This document shows positions 1-5,497 of a DNA stretch of 5,497 nucleotides, one piece after another; the first letter of the stretch is position 1; each line of letters begins with the position of its first letter. Below the pieces are notes generated by a model that had not been told where the DNA came from, ran no database searches, and worked only from the letters and a program-made list of their open reading frames with translations. Position numbers and translations under genes: made by a program. The stretch lies in NCBI GenBank assembly GCA_030631915.1, contig DAOVKF010000102.1:1-5497 (forward strand). The letters are read 5' to 3'. The DNA comes from Candidatus Omnitrophota bacterium. GTDB lineage: Bacteria > Omnitrophota > Gorgyraeia > Tantalellales > Tantalellaceae.

Positions 1-1987
1 CCTTTATCTTATCTCCTTCCCCGCGTATTATTTTGGCCGTGGTCTCCCTGACGAATTCCGGCGCGTCCGGAGGAACGGTCGGTTTCTCCACTACCTTACC
101 GGTGAATTTTTCAGGCACTTTGACTTCTTTTATCATGGAAAGGGCCCTGTCCACAGCCTGTATGTTCATGTCAACGATCTTTTTGCCTTTCTTGCCGTAC
201 GTCTTCTGAACCGCTTCCTTTATCGCGTCGACCGCGACCTTTTCATCGATGACCCCGGATATCTTAAAAAAAGCGGTCTGCATGATAACATTGATCCTCT
301 CTCTCAGGCCGACTTCTTTCGCTATTTTGCCGGCCTCGATAATATAAACCCTGAGCTTCTTATCGATTATCTGTTTCCGGACCCGGGATGGCAGATGTTC
401 CCAGACTTCATCTTCGCCATGCAGGGAATTCAGAAGGAACGTGCCCCCTTCCGCTATGTTCTTCAACATGTCATATTTCTCAAGGAACGAAAAGTTATGA
501 CAGGCCAGAAAGTCAGCCGTGCTGATCAGATACGGGCTCTTTATCCTGTGCTTACCGAAACGAAGATGTGATACTGTCACGGCACCGGCTTTTTTCGAGT
601 CATACACGAAATACCCCTGAGTGTAATTATCTGTCCGCTCTCCGATGATCTTGATGGAGTTCTTGTTCGCCCCCACTGTACCGTCCGCGCCCAGGCCGTA
701 AAACATCGCCCGGTAAGTATCCTCTCTCTCCACGCTGAAACAAGGATCATGTTCAAGGCTCGTATCAGTGACGTCATCAATGATGCCCACGGTAAAGTGG
801 TTCCTGGGATCATCTTTAGCGATGTTATCAAAAACAGCCTTTACCATGGCCGGCGTGAACTCAGCGGAGCCCAGGCCGTAACGTCCCCCGACAACGTTCG
901 GATACCCCTCAAACCGGGCGTATCCTTCCTGCACGGCTTCACCGACCGCGGTCCTTACGTCCTCATAAAGAGGCTCGCCCGGCGAGCCCGGTTCCTTTGT
1001 CCTGTCCAACACGGCAATGGCCCTGACGGTCGGCGGCAGAGCATCTATAAACGCCCTTGTGTCGAACGGACGGAAAAGACGCACTTTTATCACCCCGAGC
1101 TTTTCGCCTTTCCCGTTCAGGTACTCCACCGTCTCCTCCACGGTCTCGCCTCCTGAACCCATGATGATGACGACCCTGTCGGCGTCCTCGGCCCCCAGAT
1201 ATTCGAAGATCTTATACTGCCGGCCGGTTATCGAAGCGAACCTGTCCATGGCCTTCCGGACGATACCGGAACATTCGAGATAATACCTGTTCACTGATTC
1301 CCTCCCCTGAAAGAAAACGTCCGGATTCTGGGAGGTCCCGCGCAGCACAGGCCTTTCCGGCGACATTCCCCACTCGCGGTGAGCGTGTATGAACTTTTTG
1401 TCAAGCATGGCACGCATGTCGTCAAACGTCAGTTCCTCTATTTTCTGTATCTCGTGTGATATCCGGAAGCCCTCGAAAAAATGAAGGAACGGGATCCTCG
1501 CTTCCAGGGTGGCCGCCTGAGAGATAAGCGCGAAATCCATGGCCTCCTGTATGCTTCCGGAAGAGAGTAATCCCCAGCCCGTGGCGCGCGTGGCCATTAC
1601 ATCGGAATGGTCGCCGAAGATCGACAACGCCTGGCATGCTATGGCGCGGGCGGCGATATGAAACACCGTGGGGGTCAATTCTCCGGCTATCTTGTACATG
1701 TTCGGTATCATCAAAAGAAGCCCCTGTGACGCCGTAAAGGTCGTGGTCAGGGCCCCGGTCGTCAACGCCCCGTGAACGGCGCCCGAAGCCCCTCCTTCGG
1801 ACTGCAACTCGACCACCAGAGGGGTCGTCCCCCATATATTCTTCTCTCCCCTCGCGGATTTGGCGTCCGCTATCTCTCCCATATCAGAGGACGGGGTGAT
1901 GGGATATATGGCTATGACCTCGTTGGTAGCGTGCGCTACATGCGATACAGCGCTGTTTCCGCTGTGAGGGACCATCTTGCGCTTCAT
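1..1987 (-). CDS. nifJ: Pyruvate:ferredoxin (flavodoxin) oxidoreductase, single-chain type, N-terminal 662 residues (3' end outside window)
   Basis: This cytoplasmic enzyme oxidatively decarboxylates pyruvate with CoA to acetyl-CoA and CO2, passing electrons to ferredoxin or flavodoxin. The frame is open without a stop from the ATG at 1987-1985 to the left edge. Domain I carries the YPITPSS motif (residues 28-34). Thr31, Glu64 (in VVELQSEGGA) and Arg114 (in HIAAR) fall at the same numbers as the active-site residues of the Desulfovibrio africanus enzyme. Further family motifs are TASQGLLLMIPNMYKIAGE (85-103), the domain II element GVIKVRLFRPF (297-307), GGRYGLGSAEFTP (367-379), FYGLGADGTVGANKNSIKI (429-447) and ACHNFSFL (495-502). 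Family members are about 1,170-1,230 residues long. The part beyond the edge should hold the two-[4Fe-4S] ferredoxin domain and the C-terminal TPP domain. The start is supported by AGGAGG at 1998-1993, five bases upstream, and by exact residue-number agreement with the family. The gene appears to be monocistronic from its own promoter. Confidence 0.97.
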   Translation of the reverse strand, partial: MKRKMVPHSGNSAVSHVAHATNEVIAIYPITPSSDMGEIADAKSARGEKNIWGTTPLVVELQSEGGASGAVHGALTTGALTTTFTASQGLLLMIPNMYKIAGELTPTVFHIAARAIACQALSIFGDHSDVMATRATGWGLLSSGSIQEAMDFALISQAATLEARIPFLHFFEGFRISHEIQKIEELTFDDMRAMLDKKFIHAHREWGMSPERPVLRGTSQNPDVFFQGRESVNRYYLECSGIVRKAMDRFASITGRQYKIFEYLGAEDADRVVIIMGSGGETVEETVEYLNGKGEKLGVIKVRLFRPFDTRAFIDALPPTVRAIAVLDRTKEPGSPGEPLYEDVRTAVGEAVQEGYARFEGYPNVVGGRYGLGSAEFTPAMVKAVFDNIAKDDPRNHFTVGIIDDVTDTSLEHDPCFSVEREDTYRAMFYGLGADGTVGANKNSIKIIGERTDNYTQGYFVYDSKKAGAVTVSHLRFGKHRIKSPYLISTADFLACHNFSFLEKYDMLKNIAEGGTFLLNSLHGEDEVWEHLPSRVRKQIIDKKLRVYIIEAGKIAKEVGLRERINVIMQTAFFKISGVIDEKVAVDAIKEAVQKTYGKKGKKIVDMNIQAVDRALSMIKEVKVPEKFTGKVVEKPTVPPDAPEFVRETTAKIIRGEGDKIK

Positions 1988-1992
1988 TACAA

Positions 1993-1998
1993 CCTCCT
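1993..1998 (-). promoter_or_regulatory. Ribosome binding site of the PFOR gene
   Basis: A perfect AGGAGG lies five bases upstream of the ATG at 1987-1985. It fixes the start codon and suggests strong translation initiation. Confidence 0.85.
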
Positions 1999-2049
1999 GA
2001 TTATATGGTACATCGAATGCTTGCAGACTGAAAAACGAAAAACCGGCTT

Positions 2050-2058
2050 ATTATAGCA
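2050..2058 (-). promoter_or_regulatory. Extended -10 promoter of the PFOR gene
   Basis: The minus strand reads TGC-TATAAT, a consensus -10 hexamer with the TG extension. A -35 placed 17 bases upstream (TTCCCC) is poor, as expected for an extended -10 promoter. Transcription would start near 2043, giving a leader of about 55 bases. The site lies between the palindromic hairpin (2090-2129) and the gene, so PFOR can be transcribed independently of the membrane protein upstream. I see no clear Rex-type or other palindromic operator in the leader. Confidence 0.6.
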
Positions 2059-2088
2059 TACCGGCGGGACAAGGGGAAGGGGGTTCAA

Positions 2089-2130
2089 TAAAAATGGGGA
2101 CTGTCCCTGAAGGGACTGTCCCCATTTTTT
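2089..2130 (-). terminator. Rho-independent terminator of the membrane protein gene (possibly bidirectional)
   Basis: On the minus strand, 17 bases after the TAA at 2149-2147, the GC-rich hairpin of the palindromic element is followed by TTTTTAT. This fits intrinsic termination of the membrane protein transcript before the PFOR promoter. The plus strand also ends in TTTTTT (2125-2130), so the element could stop transcription from either side. The same bases may be a mobile repeat that has been co-opted as a terminator. Confidence 0.65.
2090..2129. repeat. Palindromic element with two GGGACTGTCCC copies (REP-like)
   Basis: Bases 2090-2108 pair with 2111-2129 over 19 positions, with a single T-T mismatch at 2102/2117 and a tight TGAA loop. 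The core consists of two direct copies of the 11-mer GGGACTGTCCC (2097-2107 and 2112-2122). Each copy is itself a palindrome around its central T. The arms end in A5 on the left and T6 on the right, so both strands present a hairpin followed by a T-tract. I recall similar GGGGACTGTCCC or GGGGACAGTCCC palindromes being dispersed in genomes that carry REP-associated tyrosine transposases. That link is from memory, and no transposase is visible here. Confidence 0.7.
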
Positions 2131-2146
2131 CCGGGCGCTTTCTTGT

Positions 2147-2965
2147 TTATTCTTCGGAGTTCGGGCTGTCGCCGGGGCCTGCCTGAGGCTCTGGCTGAGC
2201 ACTCCCTTTTTCTTCTATAAGGAACAGGTAAAAGCTCATGAACGCAACCATCATTACTATGGGTATATATGACTGGACAGCCGCATTTACAATGGCCAAT
2301 ACCACCCTGCCCGCCTGCCCGCCGAGAGGGATAGTAACAAGACCCGTAAAAAAGCCTATTACCAGCGAGATCACCAGGCTTATCAGCAGCAAAACGACGA
2401 ACAGTCCAAAAGTCTTCCCGAAATTATTTCTGGCCACTAAAATCCCTTTTCTCAGGGCCTGAACAGACCCGATATCTTCCACAACGATGCTGTATACCGG
2501 GTAAACAAGCAAAGTGACAATGCCTGCCGACGCGATGGTCACGATAACCGCGACCAGGCTTCTTGTCGCGACATTATCGCCCAGAAGCAACACCCCGGCG
2601 CTTATCAGGGCCAGCACCAGTATAATGCCTACGGCCATAAGAACATAAATAAGCAAAAGGCCCAGTATGCGGAAATAAAATTTCTGGCCATACGCGGTGA
2701 ATTGCGCGAGACTTGCGGACCCGGTCTTTATCCGATCTTTTACGGTCCCCATGGCACCGCCCTGCAGAAAAATAAAAACAAGAAAAAACAGGAGGCTTGA
2801 GATTATGGATACCGCCATAATCCCGGGGTTGCCCGCATTGGCCGGATTGGTCATGGGCAGGCTGATCAGACTTATCACAACGTTAAAGGCAAAAAATACC
2901 AGAACCAGATTCATGAGTTTCGATGTTTCCGCGAAACCCTTTTTTACGGCTTCCATTATCCCCAT
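2147..2965 (-). CDS. Six-helix integral membrane protein of unknown function (272 aa)
   Basis: I do not recognise a named gene. Hydrophobic segments lie at about residues 18-37, 49-72, 98-128, 135-160, 185-212 and 220-250. There is no cleavable signal peptide, so six helices with both ends in the cytoplasm are likely. Between helices 2 and 3 is a basic/polar loop (VKDRIKTGSASLAQFTAYGQKFYFR). After helix 4 comes YPVYSIVVEDIGSVQALRKG (155-174). Both resemble the loops of the broad DUF4013 / YciC / glycerophosphodiesterase-membrane-domain group of polytopic proteins, where a P..S/V.E..G...AL.+S pattern recurs. That assignment is tentative. The tail (251-272) is rich in Pro, Glu and Gly and is hydrophilic. 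The ATG at 2965-2963 is chosen because AAGGAGG lies six bases upstream (2978-2972). The gene has its own promoter at one end and a hairpin terminator at the other, so it is probably transcribed alone. Confidence 0.85.
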   Translation of the reverse strand: MGIMEAVKKGFAETSKLMNLVLVFFAFNVVISLISLPMTNPANAGNPGIMAVSIISSLLFFLVFIFLQGGAMGTVKDRIKTGSASLAQFTAYGQKFYFRILGLLLIYVLMAVGIILVLALISAGVLLLGDNVATRSLVAVIVTIASAGIVTLLVYPVYSIVVEDIGSVQALRKGILVARNNFGKTFGLFVVLLLISLVISLVIGFFTGLVTIPLGGQAGRVVLAIVNAAVQSYIPIVMMVAFMSFYLFLIEEKGSAQPEPQAGPGDSPNSEE

Positions 2966-3024
2966 CTGTTACCTCCTTGAAAACACAGACCTGAAACGAA
3001 CCAATTTATACCGCCATAAAAGTA

Positions 3025-3052
3025 ATTATAACGATAATAAAACGCGAGTCAA
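3025..3052 (-). promoter_or_regulatory. Sigma-70-type promoter of the membrane protein gene
   Basis: On the minus strand, TTGACT (3052-3047) and TATAAT (3030-3025) are separated by 16 bases, close to the housekeeping consensus. Transcription would start near 3018, leaving a leader of about 50 bases before the ATG at 2965. The promoter begins about 40 bases after the recR stop, so the membrane protein does not depend on read-through from dnaX-recR. I found no convincing intrinsic terminator between recR and this promoter, so read-through may also occur. Confidence 0.7.
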
Positions 3053-3094
3053 GAGCAATCGCAGGCGGGACGGTCATGCGCTGACCCCTGCACC

Positions 3095-3697
3095 TTAAAC
3101 TCCTCTTCGTTCTTCGAACGCCCGTTGAAGGGTCGCCACATCCGCGTATTCCAGCACGGCACCCGCCGGAACACCCCGGGCAAGACGTGAAATTTTGACG
3201 TTAAAAGGCTTCAGGACCTCTGAAAGATACAGCGCGGTTGTCTCGCCTTCAGTAGTAAAATCCGTCGCGATGATCACCTCACTGACGTCCTCTTTCTTTA
3301 CCCTCCGGACCAGTTCCCCTATTTTAAGCTCATCCGGGCCCACCCCGTCTATGGGGGAAAGCGCGCCCAGAAGGATATGGTAGACTCCGCGATATACCCC
3401 GCCTTTTTCCATGGCAATGACCCCGCTCGGCCCTTCGACAACACATATCTTCGACCTGTCCCGGGACGGGTCCGAACATATGGAACAAAGTTCACCCTCG
3501 CTCAGATTGTTACAGACCCCGCAGAACCTGACATTATCCTTGACCTCGCGTATGGAGTTCGTTAACGAGGCTACATCTTCCCGGGAAGACTGCAATACAT
3601 AGAAAGCCAGCCTCTGTGCCGACCTGACGCCTATGCCCGGCATCCTGCCGAACTCCTCGATAAGCTTGCGCATGACTCCCGGAAAAGCTTTATTCAC
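3095..3697 (-). CDS. recR: Recombination mediator protein RecR (200 aa)
   Basis: RecR forms a ring clamp. With RecO (and RecF) it loads RecA onto SSB-coated single-stranded DNA at gaps. Its length of 200 residues is typical for the family. The order is as expected: a helix-hairpin-helix segment with GRMPGIGVRSAQRLAF (17-32); a C4 zinc finger, CGVC...CSIC, with Cys59, 62, 71 and 74; a Toprim domain starting at VVEGPSG (86-92), with the acidic stretch ATDFTTEGET in its second half; and the C-terminal RLARGVPAGAVLEYAD motif followed by TLQRAFEERR. The start is GTG (3697-3695), which overlaps the dnaX TGA as GTGA and has GGGAGG seven bases upstream. The next ATG (residue 9) would remove the usual N-terminal arm, so GTG is preferred. 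The overlap suggests translation coupled to dnaX. Confidence 0.98.
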   Translation of the reverse strand: MNKAFPGVMRKLIEEFGRMPGIGVRSAQRLAFYVLQSSREDVASLTNSIREVKDNVRFCGVCNNLSEGELCSICSDPSRDRSKICVVEGPSGVIAMEKGGVYRGVYHILLGALSPIDGVGPDELKIGELVRRVKKEDVSEVIIATDFTTEGETTALYLSEVLKPFNVKISRLARGVPAGAVLEYADVATLQRAFEERRGV

Positions 3698-5286
3698 CCG
3701 GTTTCCTCCCTGAAATTCCCGACTATGCGGCCGCCGAAGACGTCTATTGCCTTTCCTATGATCGGCTTCAGGGCCTCCGGTGTTCTGTTATTTTTCTTTT
3801 CGTCCCTCCGGGCCCCTGCGGCGGATCCCCCCAGGAACTCAAGAAGCCTGAACTCCAGTCTCGGGGACGCCCCCAGAACGCTTGAGACGGCTTCTTTAAT
3901 AAGGCTTCTGCTGCTACCGGTCTCCAGGACCTCCTTATTGAACGCATCGTCCTGCCCGAAACCGATAACCACCCTGTCGTTATTGAATTCTACCAATTTA
4001 CCCTCACTGAGTGAAGTGAACACTGACATCTTTTTGTTCTTTATGTAAGCCAGCACTGTTTTCCACTGGCCCCTTTCACTGTCTGAATCCACTCCGGCGG
4101 ACTCCGGAACGATGTTCCTTTCCGTCTCACCGGCATCCCCTGAGCCGCCCCTGCCCAGTTCCTCTAACCTGTCAAGGATCCCGGGTATGGACAGCACATC
4201 GCCTTTCCCTGCCAGCCTTATGAGGGTTATCTCAAGAGGCGCGCGGCTGAACATCGAGCCCTTCATCAGGTTCAGACAATGGGAAAGGTTCTGTAATATA
4301 TAAAGTATCTCCTCCAGCGACAGTTTTTCCTGCTGCTGTCTCATCTTTACAAGTTCATCCCCGGTAAACGTCATATCCGATGTGGGAGACCCCGCCGTTT
4401 TCAGTATCATGAGGTCCCTGTAATGCCTTATAAGGCTGTCCGCGATAAAGACCGGGTCCTTGCCTCCGCTTATCAGCCCGTCAAGCGCACGCGCAGCGCG
4501 GCCGGGATCATTCAGTATAACGGCATCTGACAGATCGAATATCCTGTCCCTGTGGATCATGCCCAGAAGTTCCAGGACATCATCGGTCGATATCTTTTTA
4601 TCGGAAAAAGACACCATCTGGTCGAGTATGACAATGGCGTCTCTCAGGCTGCCATCCGCGCTGCCGGCTATTAAAAGAGCCGCCTTTTCGTCAATCGAGA
4701 TCTTTTCCTTTTCACCGATCATCATCAGCCGCTCGAACATCAAAGCCGGCGGTATCCTTTTGAAATCAAACCTCTGGCAACGGGACATGATCGTCGGCAG
4801 GACTTTCTGCGCTTCCGTAGTGGCGAATATGAACCTGACATGAGCGGGGGGCTCTTCCAGTGTCTTCAGAAGCGCGTTAAAGGCCTCCGTGGTGAGCATA
4901 TGGACCTCATCGATGATGTAGATCCTGAACTTGCCTCTGGACGGGGAAAACTTCACGTTCTCCCTGAGGGTCCGTATCTCGTCTATACCCCTGTTTGAAG
5001 CGCCGTCGATCTCGAGTACGTCCATACTGTTCCCCCGGGTGATCTCCTCACATGAAACACAGCGGTTACACGGGCCGTTTTCCGCGGGGTTACTGCAATT
5101 AAGCGTCTTTGCGACAATGCGGGCGGCCGAGGTCTTGCCAACGCCTCTCGGTCCGCTGAAGATATACGCGTTAGCCACTCTCCCTTGAACGATCGAGTTC
5201 CTCAAAGTCCTTACTACGACTTCCTGACCGATTATATCGTCGAAATTTTGAGGCCTGTATTTCCGGGCCAATACTTGATATGCCAT
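3694..5286 (-). CDS. dnaX: DNA polymerase III subunit tau (clamp loader ATPase DnaX, 530 aa)
   Basis: DnaX is the ATPase core of the clamp loader. It opens the beta ring, loads it on primed DNA and, as tau, tethers polymerase cores. The start MAYQVLARKYRPQNFDDIIGQ is a family hallmark. Domain I has Walker A GPRGVGKT (45-52), a zinc module (Cys64, 73, 76, 79), Walker B with DEVH (126-129), sensor 1 around ATTE (155-158), the SRC motif with arginine finger Arg169, and a sensor 2 region around GSLRDA (212-217). The domain III helical collar ends near residue 360. A variable linker of about 45 residues follows, then a tau C-terminal domain (about 405-485, starting WKTVLAYIKNKK), and a tail ending IDVFGGRIVG. 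The length is near that of Bacillus subtilis DnaX (about 563) and below that of E. coli (643). The gene has its own promoter and overlaps recR by four bases. No Shine-Dalgarno is visible before the ATG, and a possible frameshift site lies at codons 418-419. Confidence 0.99.
   Translation of the reverse strand: MAYQVLARKYRPQNFDDIIGQEVVVRTLRNSIVQGRVANAYIFSGPRGVGKTSAARIVAKTLNCSNPAENGPCNRCVSCEEITRGNSMDVLEIDGASNRGIDEIRTLRENVKFSPSRGKFRIYIIDEVHMLTTEAFNALLKTLEEPPAHVRFIFATTEAQKVLPTIMSRCQRFDFKRIPPALMFERLMMIGEKEKISIDEKAALLIAGSADGSLRDAIVILDQMVSFSDKKISTDDVLELLGMIHRDRIFDLSDAVILNDPGRAARALDGLISGGKDPVFIADSLIRHYRDLMILKTAGSPTSDMTFTGDELVKMRQQQEKLSLEEILYILQNLSHCLNLMKGSMFSRAPLEITLIRLAGKGDVLSIPGILDRLEELGRGGSGDAGETERNIVPESAGVDSDSERGQWKTVLAYIKNKKMSVFTSLSEGKLVEFNNDRVVIGFGQDDAFNKEVLETGSSRSLIKEAVSSVLGASPRLEFRLLEFLGGSAAGARRDEKKNNRTPEALKPIIGKAIDVFGGRIVGNFREETG
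3705..3710 (-). promoter_or_regulatory. Ribosome binding site of recR, inside the end of dnaX
   Basis: GGGAGG lies seven bases before the GTG at 3697-3695 and also encodes part of the last dnaX residues (REETG). It supports the GTG start over the internal ATG at codon 9, and fits re-initiation by ribosomes finishing dnaX. Confidence 0.8.
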
Positions 5287-5352
5287 AATGTCAATCGGGT
5301 TCGGGTCAAGGTTCAGATCAAAGGCCAGGCGCGGGTTACACGTCGGTTATTT

Positions 5353-5381
5353 TTTATAGCACAGGTAAAACCCGAATTCAA
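5353..5381 (-). promoter_or_regulatory. Promoter of the dnaX-recR operon
   Basis: On the minus strand, TTGAAT (5381-5376) and TATAAA (5358-5353) are separated by 17 bases. TGC directly precedes the -10, giving an extended -10. Transcription would start near 5346, so the dnaX leader is about 60 bases. A 14-base interrupted palindrome (GATAA-TTCG-TTATC, 5382-5395) touches the upstream edge of the -35. Confidence 0.7.
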
Positions 5382-5438
5382 GATAATTCGTTATCACTAC
5401 CGGGGCGCAAGTCGCGCGTGGAGGGCGCAGAGCGCGGG

Positions 5439-5497
5439 TTACGGGTGGCCGCGGAAGTACCCGCTCATTTTTTCATACATGGCCGTGCCGTCAAAAC
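5439..5497 (-). CDS. C-terminal end of an unidentified protein (18 residues visible)
   Basis: The minus-strand frame enters from the right edge and reads FDGTAMYEKMSGYFRGHP before TAA at 5441-5439. Most third positions are G or C (GAC, GGC, ACG, GCC, AGC, TAC, TTC, CGC, CAC), matching the codon style of the neighbouring genes. The orientation matches theirs, and the dnaX promoter begins about 60 bases further on. This supports a real gene end, but the fragment is too short to name a family, and an open frame of this length can occur by chance. Confidence 0.45.
   Translation of the reverse strand, partial: FDGTAMYEKMSGYFRGHP

Noticed and set aside
749..1156. Plus-strand open frame of 135 codons
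   Set aside because: It lies wholly inside the PFOR gene, antisense to conserved motifs such as GGRYGLGSAEFTP. Its protein shows no family features.
1422..1835. Minus-strand open frame of 137 codons in another frame
   Set aside because: It overlaps the N-terminal PFOR region, where the true frame carries the TPP-site motifs. The product is Arg/Gly/Asp-rich, typical of an out-of-frame shadow in GC-rich coding DNA.
2000..2005. Second TATAAT on the minus strand close to the PFOR start
   Set aside because: It sits immediately before the Shine-Dalgarno, would give a transcript starting within the ribosome binding site, and has no reasonable -35. The TG-extended site at 2050-2058 is a better promoter.
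3061..3091. Hairpin after recR (GGTCA-TGCGC-TGACC with outer GCAGG/CCTGC) as a terminator
   Set aside because: The inner stem is only five base pairs, the outer arms are separated by a six-base bulge, and no T-tract follows on the minus strand.
2697..3098. Plus-strand open frame of 133 codons spanning the gap after recR
   Set aside because: Most of it is antisense to the membrane protein gene, and it runs across that gene's promoter. No ribosome binding site or domain supports it.
3790..3801. A-rich run in dnaX (GAA AAG AAA AAT) as a frameshift or transcriptional slippage site
   Set aside because: It is interrupted by a G, does not form a slippery heptamer in the reading frame, and lies near the very C-terminus, where a shift would change little.
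4460..4843. Plus-strand open frame of 127 codons
   Set aside because: It is antisense to the dnaX ATPase and collar domains. Its Ser/Ile-rich translation matches no recognisable protein.
5287..5438. SRP (4.5S/scRNA) or tRNA gene upstream of dnaX, as in Bacillus
   Set aside because: I looked for the SRP core (GGAAGCAGC-like loop) and for tRNA arms (GGTTCGAATCC-like) on both strands and found neither. The region holds the dnaX promoter and a GC-rich spacer.

Overview
The window is a stretch of bacterial chromosome in which every supportable gene reads on the minus strand. Gene order in the direction of transcription (right to left) is: the last 18 codons of an unidentified gene at the right edge; dnaX (tau subunit of the DNA polymerase III clamp loader); recR (recombination mediator); a six-helix membrane protein of unknown function; and the first 662 codons of a single-chain pyruvate:ferredoxin oxidoreductase (nifJ/por type), which runs off the left edge.

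The organism is most likely an anaerobe or fermenter, because it has a homodimer-type PFOR. Coding sequences favour G or C at third positions but use ATA (Ile) and AGG (Arg) freely. A GGGGACTGTCCC-type palindrome lies between two genes. From memory, this combination suggests a lineage such as Omnitrophota or a deltaproteobacterial relative. That placement is an inference, and the sequence alone does not prove it.

There appear to be three transcription units. (1) dnaX-recR starts from a promoter with a TTGAAT -35, a 17-bp spacer and a TG-extended TATAAA -10. The two genes overlap by four bases (GTGA), so they are probably translationally coupled. The small nucleoid-protein gene ybaB/ebfC, often found between them, is absent. 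(2) The membrane protein gene has its own TTGACT-16-TATAAT promoter just after the recR stop codon, and a palindromic hairpin with a T-tract follows its end. (3) nifJ has a TG-extended TATAAT -10 in the gap after that hairpin, and a strong AGGAGG ribosome binding site.

Functionally, dnaX and recR form a replication/repair pair conserved across bacteria. The PFOR belongs to central anaerobic carbon metabolism (pyruvate to acetyl-CoA, CO2 and reduced ferredoxin). The membrane protein has no visible link to either. No gap exceeds 300 bases. I found no tRNA, rRNA, SRP RNA, CRISPR array or transposase gene. Most of the window is ordinary housekeeping sequence. The points most worth a second look are the palindromic element at 2090-2129, a possible -1 frameshift site in dnaX, and the dnaX start with no ribosome binding site.
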